Positions 33,120 to 44,600 of a stretch of DNA of 64,000 nt are shown one piece after another. Both the position numbers and the translations under genes were made by a program. Location of the stretch: positions 5,284,585-5,348,584 of the forward strand of contig NC_062978.1 of the NCBI RefSeq assembly GCF_023078275.1, given 5' to 3'. How positions within the stretch are numbered: position 1 is the first letter of the stretch; every line of letters begins with the position of its first letter. This DNA is from Leguminivora glycinivorella (lineage: Eukaryota; Arthropoda; Insecta; Lepidoptera; Tortricidae). Under the pieces are notes generated by a model. That model saw only the letters and a program-made list of their open reading frames with translations, made no database searches and had not been told where the DNA came from.

Positions 33120-33585
33120 TTATACTACTTCGGTGGCAAACAAGCATATGGTCCGCCTGATGGAAAGCGGTTACCGTGGCCCATGGACGCCCGCAACTCA
33201 AGGAGTGTCGCATGTGCGTTGCGTACCCATTAGAAACGTGTACACTCCTTTTTGCTGTGTTAAGTACACAGCAAAAAGAAGTGTACAAGTTCCAAGGAGG
33301 GTTCGGGTTCCGACGACTAAAAGGAACGGACTAGACGGAACAAATTAGTTCCGTAGATCCTTCCGTCACCAGCACACCGCACCCTCGTTGAGCTCTGGCA
33401 GCCTTACTCACCGGCAGGAATACAACACTATGAGTAGGGTCTAGTGGTCTAGTGCTATTTGGCTACGGTCTTCTGTAAGGCGTACTTCCCCAGTTGGGCT
33501 CTGATCTAGAATCGAGCGAGATGATATCCGCTGTGCTGTGCCCTACCACACAAAGCGGAATATCATTTGCTATGTCCTACCTATC
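33120..33585 (+). repeat. GGCAAACAAGC-type repeat, full copy 1
   Basis: Begins TATACTACTTCGGTGGCAAA and ends CACAAAGCGGAATATCATTT. It is the same along its length as 62700-63165. Near one third it holds a palindrome (ACACTCCTTTTTGCTGTGT facing ACACAGCAAAAAGAAGTGT). The repeat looks like the non-coding 3' part of a LINE. No ORF is conserved between the two copies. Confidence 0.7.
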
Positions 33586-33902
33586 TATCTGTTATTTATC
33601 TGTTATTTTGCCTCCTATACCATAAAAGTCTGGTATACCTAATGTGAATTACAAATCATGTCTATAAAAATCTGTAACAGTCAACTATTCTATTAAAAAC
33701 ATACCTACACCAAAAAACATACAGATTTTCCTCTTGGACCATCAAATTTTGAATTTGAAACTTTATTTTCTGTTAAGAGTTCAAAACTCGTCTTTAATTT
33801 GTACATGCAACAAGTTCTCTCGGACTTATGAGGCTTGCTACTGATAGTTTTTCTTTTTGCGAAAAAAATCCATACTCATTTCATATTTTACGCTTGTTCC
33901 AG

Positions 33903-34099
33903 CGGGTCTACCATACAAAGTATACGGCGGACACGAAGGTTCCCTAACGGAGAAGAGGAAACAGCGGCGAATCAGGACCACTTTCACCTCAGCACAGCTT
34001 AAGGAGCTCGAGCGCGCGTTTCAGGAGACGCATTATCCTGACATATACACACGGGAGGAAATTGCCATGAAGATAGACCTCACGGAAGCGAGGGTCCAG
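33903..34099 (+). CDS. Phox2: Phox2-like homeobox protein, exon 2 (homeodomain residues 1-46)
   Basis: Acceptor TTGTTCCAG precedes 33903. With the last base of exon 1 it completes a proline codon, then GLPYKVYGGHEGSLTEKRKQ leads into the homeodomain. HD residues 1-46 start QRRIRTTFTSAQLKELERAF with R5, L16 and F20 in place, and run through HYPDIYTREEIAMKIDLTEA to RVQ. From memory of the family, this differs from vertebrate Phox2 at only about four positions. VPYK before the homeodomain is also a Phox2 trait, which argues against aristaless, Otp or Pitx. The exon ends at CAG|GTTAGT, phase 0, exactly between HD residues 46 and 47, the usual paired-like intron site. Helix 3 with W48, F49, position 50 and N51 must come from a later exon, which was not found in the window. 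Confidence 0.9.
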
Positions 34100-34202
34100 G
34101 TTAGTACACACTTACATTAAAATAACATAGTTTTACTATAGGCCATCGTTTTACTACATTATTTAATACGCGACACAAAATGCAAGGGCGTTGTCTTTAG
34201 AA

Positions 34203-34435
34203 CAGTTTAAGGAGCTCAATCGCGTTTCAGGAGACGCATTACCCTGATATCTACAGTTTACACCCGAGAGGAGATTGCTTTGAAGATAGTCCTCACGGAG
34301 GCTAGGGTCCAGGTTATAGTGTATTACATATTAGACCTCAACGCACCCTAGTTTTACTTTAGACCATAGTTTTACTGATACGCGACAAAAAATGCAAGGG
34401 TGTTAAGTTTCAAGAAGCACGTATAAGTCAGCATA
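34203..34435 (+). pseudogene. Decayed tandem copy 2 of the Phox2 homeobox exon plus intron flank
   Basis: CAGTTTAAGGAGCTCAATCG to AGGCTAGGGTCCAGGTTA follows exon 2 bases 33996-34105 almost base for base. A 2-base deletion after CTCAATCGC and extra bases near ATCTACAG break the frame, giving an early stop at CCC TGA. Similarity continues past the donor into intron sequence: CCATAGTTTTACTGATACGC GACAAAAAATGCAAGGGTGT matches 34143-34191 with small changes. The copy is therefore a genomic tandem duplication and not a retrocopy. It cannot encode a homeodomain. Confidence 0.85.
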
Positions 34436-34504
34436 GTTTAAGGAGCTTGAACGCGTGTTTCATTAGACAGAATAATATCTATACACGGGAGGAGATTGCT
34501 ATTA
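34431..34504 (+). pseudogene. Decayed copy 3 of the homeobox exon, 5' part
   Basis: TCAGCATAGTTTAAGGAGCT TGAACGCG then TTTCATTAGACAG (the CAG of the Gln codon changed to a stop-type TAG context) and CTATACACGGGAGGAGATTG CTAT. It stops abruptly at the left end of the foldback element (34505) and resumes at 38559. Confidence 0.8.
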
Positions 34505-35074
34505 GTAAGGCGGCGGAATTGAAAAAAGTCGTCTAGTTCTGAAGTTGACGTGACTGGAGAGTATACTGCTGACAAGTGGTATCGTTGTGATCGGTAGACT
34601 TTACTGAGTACGAAATAATGACTTGTCGCATTCTCAGACTGTGGGGGGGGGGGTTAACTATGACGTCACAAAAACCGCGGTCCCGGGTTTCAATTTTTTG
34701 CCAATTTGTCTAGAACCCCTTATTCAATTTTGAAAAATGAGGTGTCGATTGAAAGCGTATGACATGCTGATTAAGATTTCTTATATGTAAAAAGTATATT
34801 TTTGTTAGTTATTTTTTTATTAATAATAATGCAAAAAAATACTTTTTTTTTACTCTCTTTTTTGACTTTTGTGACTCAAAAAGGCAATGAAAACGGCCCT
34901 TTAGCTAAAAAATATGTTATTTAAATCATTTAGCTACATTATTAACCCTTAATTTGGCAGACATAGAGACATTAAAAATGTCGTATTTTTTTGTTGAATA
35001 CTATTTTTGTGGGTTATAAGAAGCCCCGAAAAAATAATGAAAAAAATCTTAATCTTTCAGTTTTTCAGGAAACT

Positions 35075-36110
35075 TACTGGGGTTCAACTCGACGAGATTA
35101 TGTTTACTCCACTCGGATACCTGCTCAAGAGAAGCATCCATTTGAGACACAAGTTGCATTCTGCATTCCAAAACCTGCTCACGATAGGCATTTGCCCGAC
35201 CTGTGTGCTAGCTATCACCTGTGCTGTCATCCGCATAGCAATAGATATTGCTAGTTACTAGCATATCATTGATATGAAGGATGAACAGGGTCGGTGATAG
35301 GATAGATCTTTGGGGTACACCTCTGTTAATGGGCTGGATTTCTAAGCATTGATCGTCGATGAAAACAGAAATGCTTCGCCCAGGTAGAAAGCTGGCGACC
35401 CACATGCAAAGCCCTTCTGGGACGTACGAGGGGAGATTGGGAAATACGTCTTATGCTAAACTCTATCAAAAACCTTAGGCAGCGATATTTTGGCTAACTG
35501 CCAGAGCCTCTCCCTTGTTCTCAATGGCGGTGGCCCACCTATGACTCAAGTATACCAGAAGATCCTCAGCGCCACGACCATGGCGTAAGCCGTATTGCCG
35601 GTCACTATAAGCTGGTGCTCTTCAGGTACGCTAAGAGCTGGTTATTAACCACTTACTTCATCACCTTGGAGAGACGAGAGGTTCTCTCATTTGGCCTCAA
35701 TGGGCCGATAGTGTGCAGGGCTTGTGCGATTACCCTTCTTTGCGGTTGGATGGACTCAAGCAGTCTTTCAGGATGACGGGCATTTAATACCTGAGCAGTA
35801 TGAATGCGAAAAAAGGCGCGTTGAAACCGGGGTTAGTTCCGGAGCGCACGTTTTTAGCACAATAGCTGGTATACCATCAGGCTCATTGGACTTATTGACA
35901 CCGAGGGCAAAAAGTGCACGCCTAACTACACTTTTGAAGCGAACCTCGGGCATGGATGCCTCACAGCGCGGGTTCTGGTGTACGGAGGCCAAAGTATTTT
36001 TGAGGAAGTGGGAAGACATGAGGAAGAGGGGTCTGAATCCTCGCTGTAGGACCTTCCTGATGCAAAGGTGATCCATCGCGGTTCAACACGGTAACGCGGC
36101 AAGAGCACGG
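35075..36110 (-). pseudogene. Jockey/CR1-type reverse transcriptase fragment
   Basis: With frame changes the minus strand gives the RT motifs in order: ALGVNKSNEPDGIPAIVLK (finger region, 35768-36076), then LHTIGPLRPNERTSRLSKVM, QYGLRHGRGAEDLLVYLSHR, a damaged AFDRVWHK equivalent, INRGVPQRSILSPTLFILHI and YADDSTGDS (35208-35260). After that come LVSQMDASLEQVSEW and NLVELNPSK. Endonuclease and C-terminal parts are missing. Several frameshifts and stops (for example TAG after GDS) show it is dead. It is a passenger within the piggyBac-like element. Confidence 0.8.
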
Positions 36111-36249
36111 ATTGGTACCTTTGCATCGGGATGTTCGTAATTAGGTTAGAGTTGGCTATTAATTTTATGTATGTAGATGTAAGATTAATGTAATTTACTT
36201 TTGTGCTCATTTGCGAATAAAATATTTTGATATAAGGTCCACCGATTAG

Positions 36250-36735
36250 TTGGCAATGTTCGTCATACCGAACATGCAAGCCTGGAACTCATACACTGCG
36301 TAGCTGGCGGTGTTCGCCACACCGAACATGCAACAAACCTACTATTTCACTGTGATGATGGCAGTGTTCGGTACCGCGAACATGACTTTTGAATTATTAC
36401 TGTCACAAAATTAAGACGTACACTAAACTAGAAACTGTTTAGTTCGATTCATTAACTCATTGGTAATCGATAAATGTCGTTTTTATAAATTTGACACCAT
36501 AAAAATCTAATATAATGTCATAAATAACTTGATGATACTTCGCGGTTGCCGTCTTGCCGCGATTTTGCGTGCACTGCTGACATACGAATATTGCGACAGT
36601 AATGAATTAATTTTCTACCAATTAAAACAATACATAGCTACAATTTGAATCGAGAGAAAAATAAACAAAGATGAAAATGTGACCAGTAGATTTTTTTGAA
36701 ATGTATGTTCGCCACAGCGAACACTGTCCAATTAA
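36250..36735. repeat. Palindromic TGTTCG-N-CGAACA repeats at element end
   Basis: Four imperfect palindromes of the form TGTTCG(6 bases)CGAACA lie at about 36255, 36307, 36365 and 36706, with the last one next to the terminal repeat. They may be transposase-binding sites or a small satellite. Confidence 0.6.
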
Positions 36736-38558
36736 GGGTTAAAAGCTATCCGTTACTTTTTAAATTTCTTCAATCGGATAATAAATAATCAAACTACAAG
36801 CATATTAACCGCATTCGAGGCACACCGTTTGACACGCGTTCCCATACATTCGGCGTCAAACAAATACACCTCGAGCAAATATTCGTTTCAAGCAAGTACA
36901 GGTCTAATCATATTCATCGTAGCCTATCAATATTGGTATCATTTCAAAGTACAATTAAAGTCCTTTAAGAAACAATATCTACCATTTTCTTAAAATCAAT
37001 AATCGCCAGTCTACGGTGGTTATAAAGAAAAAAAGCGGGGATGCGATTTGAGTGGTTCCCTAGGTTTGATACCCTAGACGAGTTTAAAAGGGGAGGTAAA
37101 GGTGACATATGGGTTGTTCTCTGGCCTGAAAGCTACACAGAGGGCCAGGGGAGGAAAAACTAGGGTTTAAGTTTAGTTTTAAGTTATTATTTCTTTTATT
37201 TGTTGATTTTATTTTGTTTAATTTTTTTATAATTTTATCAAGAATACACGTTGGTTTCTTTTGCTGAAAATTCCCTTTTTTATGAGAAATGTGATGAATT
37301 TCATGGCATTTTCGGATAAACATTATAGGTAACTTAATTTTAGTAATTTAATGTGTATAACGACCGAAGTCCAATCGTTTTGATTTTACGATTACTTTTT
37401 AATACTGGGTCAAAAAACCGCACCTCTTAGTCGTTTGAGTTCAAGCGGTATTACCCTTAATATTATATGAGTAAAAGTATGACTATATGGCCTTATTTGA
37501 AAGTTAATTTTAGTCTCTATCAGAAAATGGCATAAAATTTATCACATTTTTCATAAAAAAGGGAATTTTCAGCAAAAGAAACCCAAGTGTATTCTGGGTA
37601 AAATTACATAATAATTAAAAACAATAAAATTTTGTTGATTTTAACAATAAAAATTTGTTGAAAGGAAAAAATAACTTAAAACTAAACTAAAACCCTAGTT
37701 TTTCCTCCTTTAACCCTCCGTGTAGCTTTCAGATGAGAGAACGAGCCATTATGTCACCTTTGCCTCCCCTTTTAAACTCGTCTAGGGTTGAAACACCTAA
37801 GGAAGCACTCAAATCGCATCCCCACTTTTTTCTTTGTAACTACCGTAGATTGGCCATTATTGATTTTAAGCAAATGGTAGATATTGTTTCTTAAAGTACT
37901 TTAATTGTACTTTTCAATGATACTAATATTGATAGGTTACGATGAATAAGATTAGAGGCATATCTGCTTGAAACGAATTTTGCGCTAGGTGTAATTTGTT
38001 TGACGCCGAATGTATGGGAACGCGTGTCAAGCGGTACTTGCCGCCTACGGGTATGTGCTTGTCGTTTGCTTGTTTATTATCCGATTGAAGAAATTTAAAA
38101 AGTAACAGATAGCTTAATAATGTGGCTAAATGATTTATATAACATATTTTTTATCTAAGAGTCCTTTTTATTGCCTTTTTTGTGTGACACAAGTAAAAAA
38201 TGACAGCCAAAAAAAAATTTTTGCATTATTATTAATAAAAAATTAACTACAAAACTATACTATACTTTCTCAAATAAATAAAAAAAAAAATACTTTTAAC
38301 GTGATACCAAATCTTAAAGGGCACTGTATAAGCTTTCAAATGACACCTCATTTGACAAAATCGGATAAGGGGTTCTTAGTCAAATTTAAACCCGGGACCG
38401 CGATCTTTGTGACGTCATAGTTAACCCCCCCACAGTCTGAGAATGCGACAAGTCATTTTTTCGTACTCAGTAAAGTCTACCCATCACAACGATACCACTT
38501 GTCAGCAGTATACTCTCCAGTCACATCAACTTTTTCCGAGACCCTCTGGCCGCTCTAC

Positions 38559-38690
38559 TATATGAAGATATACCAGGGACCAAGGATGCCATGGTTCAAG
38601 TTAGTGGACTGTCATAGATTTTTACAGTCGATCCGATTTTCTAGGATTATGTTAGCCATAGTTTTACGCTACAGCACAGAAAATTCAAAA
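38559..38690 (+). pseudogene. Decayed copy 3 of the homeobox exon, 3' part and intron flank
   Basis: Directly after the foldback right end, TATGAAGATATACC continues where 34504 stopped (exon 2 has ATGAAGATAGACC). A weaker stretch ends GGTTCAAGTTAGTGG, the equivalent of the exon's CAG|GTTAGT. Then GCCATAGTTTTACGCTACAG matches the duplicated intron flank of copies 1 and 2. Confidence 0.65.
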
Positions 38691-39889
38691 GTATCAATAA
38701 ACTAGTTATACTTAAAACAGATGCCGAATCGTATGTATGTAGTTTTTTCGTATTTTTCAACTCTTCTGTTATTTTGGTACATTCATGGGATTTTACCCGA
38801 TTGGCAAGTTAAATAGTAATTTTTTCATGAGGTACTTTATTTTGCTACAGTAAACATCCAATAAAAAAGTAAATATCAAGCTACTGGCAGGTGATAATGT
38901 TTCTCATCTCTACTTAATCAACGAGATAAAAACACGTTCCAAATAAATAAATAATATAATCCTACAAATAATATAGTACTTACATACAAACAAAATTGTA
39001 TTTTTAAGGTTTTTGGAAAATTTATTCATTTAGTTTAATTATTTCACGTAGCAATAGTTTTGTTTTATTAAAATTATGTTACCACCTACGGGAGAGCGGT
39101 GTCTCTTGACTCAAGTGTCATTTGTATGCTTAAAAAGAGGCACCAGCCCAGTTGTAATAACGATTTTTGTGTTACCACAATAAACATTTTTCATTTTCAT
39201 TTTTTTTTCGTTCCAAGACCGATTCCCATCGGGCAGTGTCAATTCCCAAAAAAAGCGCTCCCGCGGCGTCCGTCACATCCACCGCCCAATTAGTGTCCAG
39301 TAATTCGGCGGCGGCTGACGGCGCAAAAAACAGTACGAACCGTGGCTAATTTCATAATAAGTGCTCATTTTTATGTGAGCGCGACGTGTGCTCTCTCTGA
39401 ATGTTTAATGGAATCTAGCCGAAGTGACAATAGACGACGCTTCGTGGCAATCGAAACGCAGTCTGACTTTGTCGCGTCGCTGTAGAAGAGCGATAGGAAA
39501 GCTAGCTACGAAGCGTGATTGTGAAACTTTGGCTAGGTACTCAGGGATCGGTGAGCGTCGCGCCATGGTTATCTGATCACGTATAAAATGTACAGCCTCT
39601 GCACGACAGTCATTTCGTATTCTGGGGGATGACGGGACGACTCTTATTGTGCGGGGCGTGTCGCCTCTTTCTTTAATTATTTTATGTGCCAGCAGCATAC
39701 AATGCGAATTATACAATACACAATTACAACAATTCTTATTTATGTATAGTGGTTTATCAAGTCACTCAAATATTACTCTTAACAGTAGCACTTTGTACAA
39801 TTTATAGATTGTTGCTTAGTAGGAATAGTAGGTAGGTGTAATAAAAAGTACGTAAAAGAATACTTAAGTGACACAAAGTTAGCTATAAA
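38691..39889. other. Stretch without recognised gene
   Basis: AT-rich to 39200. A GC-richer block with AATTAGTGTCC and CAGTAATTCGG lies at 39215-39340. The segment 39400-39700 has open minus frames with no recognised motif. The GC-richer block is a weak regulatory candidate. Confidence 0.35.
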
Positions 39890-40078
39890 ATAAATAAATA
39901 AATAAATATTGGGGGACACCTTACACAGATCAACTTAGCCCCAACCTAAGCAAAGCTTGTACTATGGGTGCTAAGCGACGATGTACATACATATATACAT
40001 AGAAAACATCCATGACTCAGGAACAAATATCTGTGCTCATCACACAAATAAATGCTCTTACCGGGATTCGACCCAGTA
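39890..40078 (-). repeat. tRNA-derived SINE, family 1, head-truncated
   Basis: AGCAAAGCTTGTACTATGGG, ACATCCATGACTCAGGAACA and TTACCGGGATTCGACCCA are present. It stops inside the B-box. Confidence 0.8.
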
Positions 40079-40837
40079 TACCTATTATATTTTAAAACAG
40101 AGAAAATGAATCAATTTTCACGAATCATCACGATTCTTTAATGCATAGCTAATCAGGTAATGTCAACATGCATATATTATAAATTCGTACACGTTAATTT
40201 CTTTGTTCCCTCTGTACACACATAAATCGTGCCTGTAAGTGTGTAATGAGAGAACAATTGTACATAAGCGGGTGGCACCCTCGCTCATTACGTTAAAAAG
40301 TGTATCGGCACACCGGGGGTCATAAATATCGCGAGCGGTCGCGTAACTCAGCGTATCCCCGCGTTACCCGCGTTACCCGCGCACCCGGGTATCCCGATAA
40401 TTAAAACTCGCCGGAAAACGCGAACACACTTCACATATAACAATTAAAATGCGCACTTTACGTGCAGTTAAAATTGTAACGCGAACGGTTAAAACATTAT
40501 TTACGTTAACGGTCGGCGGAAAGTTTTCGCAATGGCTAATTGTGCGATGCTAATGTGTTTCTGGTTAATGAGAAGGATGAAAGCAATGTATATTTCTACG
40601 AAATGGGATTACATACTTACATGCTAATTATCCAATAGGCGAGACGACTAAAAAAAACTAAGTAGTCCGTCAGTTAGATTGTCAGAGAATTTTAGACACG
40701 TATTTTTTCTTTTTTCTCGTAAACTAAAAATGACGACGCTACAGTGCGTTGAAGTTTCGCGCGACTTCACGCCTAGATACAATTTTTACTTAGAAGTGAC
40801 GTCACAAGCCCCCACCGCGGAACTTTTTTTTTTTTTA
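40079..40837. other. Stretch with GC-rich block, no gene recognised
   Basis: 40310-40430 is GC-rich with repeated GCGTTACCCGCGTTACCCGC, followed by GATAATTAAAAC and ACAATTAAAAT. It may be regulatory. The rest is AT-rich. Confidence 0.35.
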
Positions 40838-40912
40838 AAGGACATTCTTACACAGATTGGCTGAGGCCCACGGTAAGCTCAAGAAGGCTTGTGTTGTGGG
40901 TACTCAGACTTT
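40838..40912 (-). repeat. SINE family 1 tail fragment
   Basis: AGGACATTCTTACACAGATT GGCTGAGGCCCACGGTAAGC, the complement of the 3' tail seen at 3340-3400 and 15150-15200. Confidence 0.7.
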
Positions 40913-41639
40913 GATGCTATATCTTTGTATTTTTTCAGTAATTATATAGAAAAAACGAAAAATATGTGTTCAGTATTTTGGACGATCTAACTGACGGACT
41001 AAACAGAATGCCATTTTTTTATGTAGTTGTCATCCTTATTTTAGTTATGTCATACTTTTTTGTAGAAAGATAGTCAGTCTAAATATATTCTGTTTTTCAA
41101 AATGAAACGACGTATTCAAATTTGCGCGAGAAGAGTTAACAAAGAATGTAAATTTTAGAAATAAATTGTAAACGGAACGGCGTAACCTAATTCAACACGC
41201 GAATCCTCAAATTCATCAGGGGCGGAGCGCAAACAGCGGCGGCCGGCGCTGAACAAACGCACATTTCGTCCGAGTAAAACAAAAACCAGCCACCTGTTCC
41301 CGAGCAAAAGGAATCGCTTGAAAAATGACCCGCTGTTTTTTAATATACGGCGTATTTTTTCCATGCCCACGTTGTCATAGGGACAGGGCAATTTAATCCA
41401 TCAAGCGGCCGGTGCACGGTCCGAGTCGATAAATTCTGTATTATCATGGGCTATTTTGGTTTTATTGTTATCCCCGCATGGCAAAAGAGATTAGAACGAG
41501 AATGAGACTATATGTTATAGTGGGAATTAGACTGCGATTCGGGCAGGTTTGTCTGTTGTTTTTATAAATATTTGATGTGGTTTGGAATTAAATTGACCTA
41601 TAATAACGGACCAATAAAAATGTACCTACGAGTATTGAT

Positions 41640-44600
41640 ATAATATTACTAATCAATCAAATTATGTATAACTATATTTATTAAACATAACAAAAGATTA
41701 AACATATCATTAAAACTAAAGTTAAATCTAAAAATAAGTAAATACTACATAACAAACTATACCTATATGCATATAAAAATAATTACCTACCTACAGTGAT
41801 AACCCAGTCATAAGGAAAATACCCCTTCCAGTAGGTCGGCTTGCGGCATGGACCCCATGACACTGGCGGCGTTACCTCTTTGTATCGCAAGTGAGATACG
41901 TTGACAGAGGTACGCGCCAGCCCTGGGGTCCCCTGTGGTGTCGACCAGCCGTGCCGACAGTGCCCCCATGAATGATTTCATATCGGCCGACCAGGGACCC
42001 AAAGTCTCAACTGCGAGCGCCGCAAACTCGTAGTCTTTGAGCAACGACGAGTATTTACGGCGCTTGAGAATTTGGGCCTGGTCAGCCGCAGCTCCGGCCT
42101 GAATGCGAGTCCCCTGAATGTGGGACTGAGCAAAAGTGTCTACACACGTTGCGTCCCACACCAGGGTCCTTCCGAGTTTCCACGGCACCAATGTTGCTCC
42201 ATCGGGCCGCTTGCCGTCGTCCCTTGTCATGCCTACGGGTTCTAATACCGCAGGCACAGAGACGGTGACAAGCGCGCGACGAACCAAATCGTTAATTGTG
42301 CCGTGGCGGAACATTCGGCCGGCGCTTCGGGAACATGAGAGGCCGTGTCGGCCCAGCTGGTCCACGTCCTTTCCACAGATGCAGGTATGCGGAGCACATA
42401 TTCTGGATCCAAGCCTTAAGCATATTGCTATCCTTAAGGTACTTGGATCCAGAATAGTACCGATCGCTCGCGATGGGAGAGCTTGCAGCCAGTGGCCCGA
42501 CTCTGGCGCTGAAACAGCCAGTATGCGCGCACGTTCGTAATCGTTCGGGCTTTGTTCAATTATTGAGGCATGGGCTATTTTAAGACGTGGGGAGTCCCAA
42601 TCCCGCTGACAATGGCGGGCAACTGGGATGTCCGCACTCGGACATGACTCACGCCAAGCCTCTCTGGCCTCCCTCAGGTTCGCTATCTTATCGTCAAGCA
42701 TCGTGGAACGGTTTAAGATAATACCGACGAGAGAAAGCGAACCGTAAGCAGAGGACAGAAAAGCAGGTAGAGCCACACTAGTCGATGTGCGAACACCCAG
42801 TCCCCCAAATCTTATAGGAAGAACCGCTTGGGCCCATGATCTGTTTTCAAAATGAATGTTCAAAATTTTTGATAAAGTGACCTGAAGGGAGGAGTCAATG
42901 GAAGAAAGGATTGATGGGAATTTCCACATTTGACAACTACGGAGTAAATACATAAATTTTGGGGTGAAAAGACAGAAACGGATGATGAAAAGCGCAATAT
43001 GGGGATTAATTTTAAACAGAAGATCAGATGTACAATCGAATAAATTAAGTTTGCAATTGACTACTGGAGTGATCGATTCATCGAAAATTGGGGAGCCTAA
43101 AAGGGTGAGGGATGATTTAGAGTGGACAGAAATATTTGGCAGTACCGCATTGAATTTTGTTAAAATATCGATTTTTTTTTCGTGTGGAAGGTGATCTGGA
43201 ATGAAAATCTCACATTTGGTAAAGTTTAAGGAAAGGCCGATTTTAGAAAAGTGATTAATGATGTATTGGATATCCTGAAGAACGGTTATAGCATCGCCTC
43301 CAAGGGAACCGTCATCTAAATACCAGAGGTTAAATTTTGAATTTAATTTCGTGATGATAGGATGAATGACTAGGCTGAAAATGGCGGGCCCAAGCGGATC
43401 TCCTTGCTGACAACCCATGCTCGATGAAATAGTTTTTTCTCCAAAGAATAATTTTGAAGGGGCTCCGTAGCATTGCCATAGGTAATTAAAAAGTGCAGGC
43501 AATTCTTTTTTAACTTCTGTTAACAGAGCCCCGCGGTCGACCGAATTGAAAGCGTTTTTGACGTCTAATTTAACAAATACCTCAAAATCCGAACGATCCA
43601 AAAACGTGCGTGCAGCGTGCACTGCTGCCTCGCAGCCGCCCTTGATCCCAAAGCCCAGCTGCTGAGGTTTAAAGGCGGTTGTCAGTTGCTTTTTTATCCT
43701 TCTGCAGCAGAGCTTTGAGGCCAGTCTTCTTATGGTGCAACCTACGGCGATTGGGCGAATCCCACCATCTTTCTTTGCCAGGGCTACGAGATTGGCACCA
43801 TATAGCAACGGAACAATCTCCGGGTGTACGCGTCCAGATAACATAAGGTTTATTAATCCTGTGAGTTGTTTTAAGAGATCAGATCTCGCTTCACCCAGAG
43901 ACTTCGTAGTCAGGTCTTTTAAGTGCTGTGGAGATAATCCATCGATTCCGCCAGCAGACCCGTTAGGAAATGATGATATCGCTTGCATCACTGCGTCCTC
44001 ACACACATGGATGGTAGAGTTGTCAGAGCCGGGAGGAACTGGCAGCGTGGAGGAGGCGGCAGGGGCGGGGTGTTTTTCCATCAAGGCGGCGTAGGTATCA
44101 GGAGAGTGCGTAGCCAAATCGTCGTGTGAGAATAAAAGACGAGCAGCTCCACTTATATCCCCTTCCGAAAATTTATTCTCAATCAATGTTATTCTATTAC
44201 TGGGTGAATTGTGAGGCATTTGGGTACAATTTCGATGAGTTGGGAAGCTAGCTGTGGAATCAGAAATAAATGAAACATTATTTTTTATTTGGGATGTAAG
44301 TGAGGCTTTGTTAGATTTATCTGCGTGCAGGGCTATATAGGGTAAGGTCAGAAAACGCTCCCATGCCTGAGTAGAATTTTCAGTAACAACCTTGGCTACG
44401 CACTCCGCGAGACAGCGTGCAACACAGAAACGTGCACCACGGGGTATTCTCTTTATAACTGGACTTTTAGATTTAAGTAACCCTAACCTATCCGCTAGAG
44501 GTATTTCAGCTCTCAGTGGTGTAGAAGAAGCAGTGTTGCCCCGGGCGGGGGATGACGGCGCAGGTTGAGAGGCGCTGGGCAGTGGGGGGTCGACAGCCAT

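Larger units (their letters stand above)
20833..33902 (+). other. Phox2 intron 1 (about 13.1 kb)
   Basis: GTAAGT donor at 20833 and a TTGTTCCAG acceptor ending at 33902. The phases agree: one base from exon 1 plus CG from exon 2 forms a proline codon. The intron holds SINEs, family A copies, small palindromes, a LINE 3' fragment and a GGCAAACAAGC repeat. Its non-repeat blocks near 24950-25300, 28490-28650, 30341-31080 and 32570-32715 look like regulatory candidates. Confidence 0.8.
34946..36738. mobile_element. piggyBac-like non-autonomous element at a TTAA site
   Basis: The inverted ends CCCTTAATTTGGCAG and CTGTCCAATTAAGGG are flanked by TTAA on both sides (34942-34945 and 36739-36742). The matching position of the other foldback arm (about 38125 in inverse) has a single TTAA and no insert. 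It is therefore an empty-site control inside the same locus. TTAA plus ends beginning CCC are diagnostic of the piggyBac superfamily. No transposase remains. The body contains a minus-strand LINE fragment and four short palindromic repeats near the right end. Confidence 0.85.
34505..38558. mobile_element. 4.05-kb foldback element interrupting exon copy 3
   Basis: The left arm (34505-34945, then 36743 to about 37400) and right arm (about 37480-38558) are inverted copies of about 1.1 kb. Landmarks are GTGACTGGAGAGTATACTGC at 34551 against its complement at 38505, GACTTGTCGCATTCTCAGAC at 34620 against 38435, and AACTAGGGTTT/AAACCCTAGTTTTTCC at 37158/37690. The ends read GTAAGGCGGC and its counterpart GTAGAGCGGC. 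The interior has no transposase. Removing the nested 1.79-kb insert leaves about 2.26 kb. Confidence 0.85.

Noticed and set aside
33857..33902. Start codon at 33857 giving an 87-aa homeobox ORF
   Set aside because: The bases before 33903 are intron ending in a good acceptor. The phase agrees with exon 1, so this ATG is not a start.
36250..36380. Spaced palindromes as a CRISPR-like array
   Set aside because: There are only three or four imperfect units with unequal spacing in a eukaryotic transposon. No CRISPR features are present.
42136..42540. 134-codon + strand frame
   Set aside because: It is the antisense shadow of the retroelement endonuclease region.
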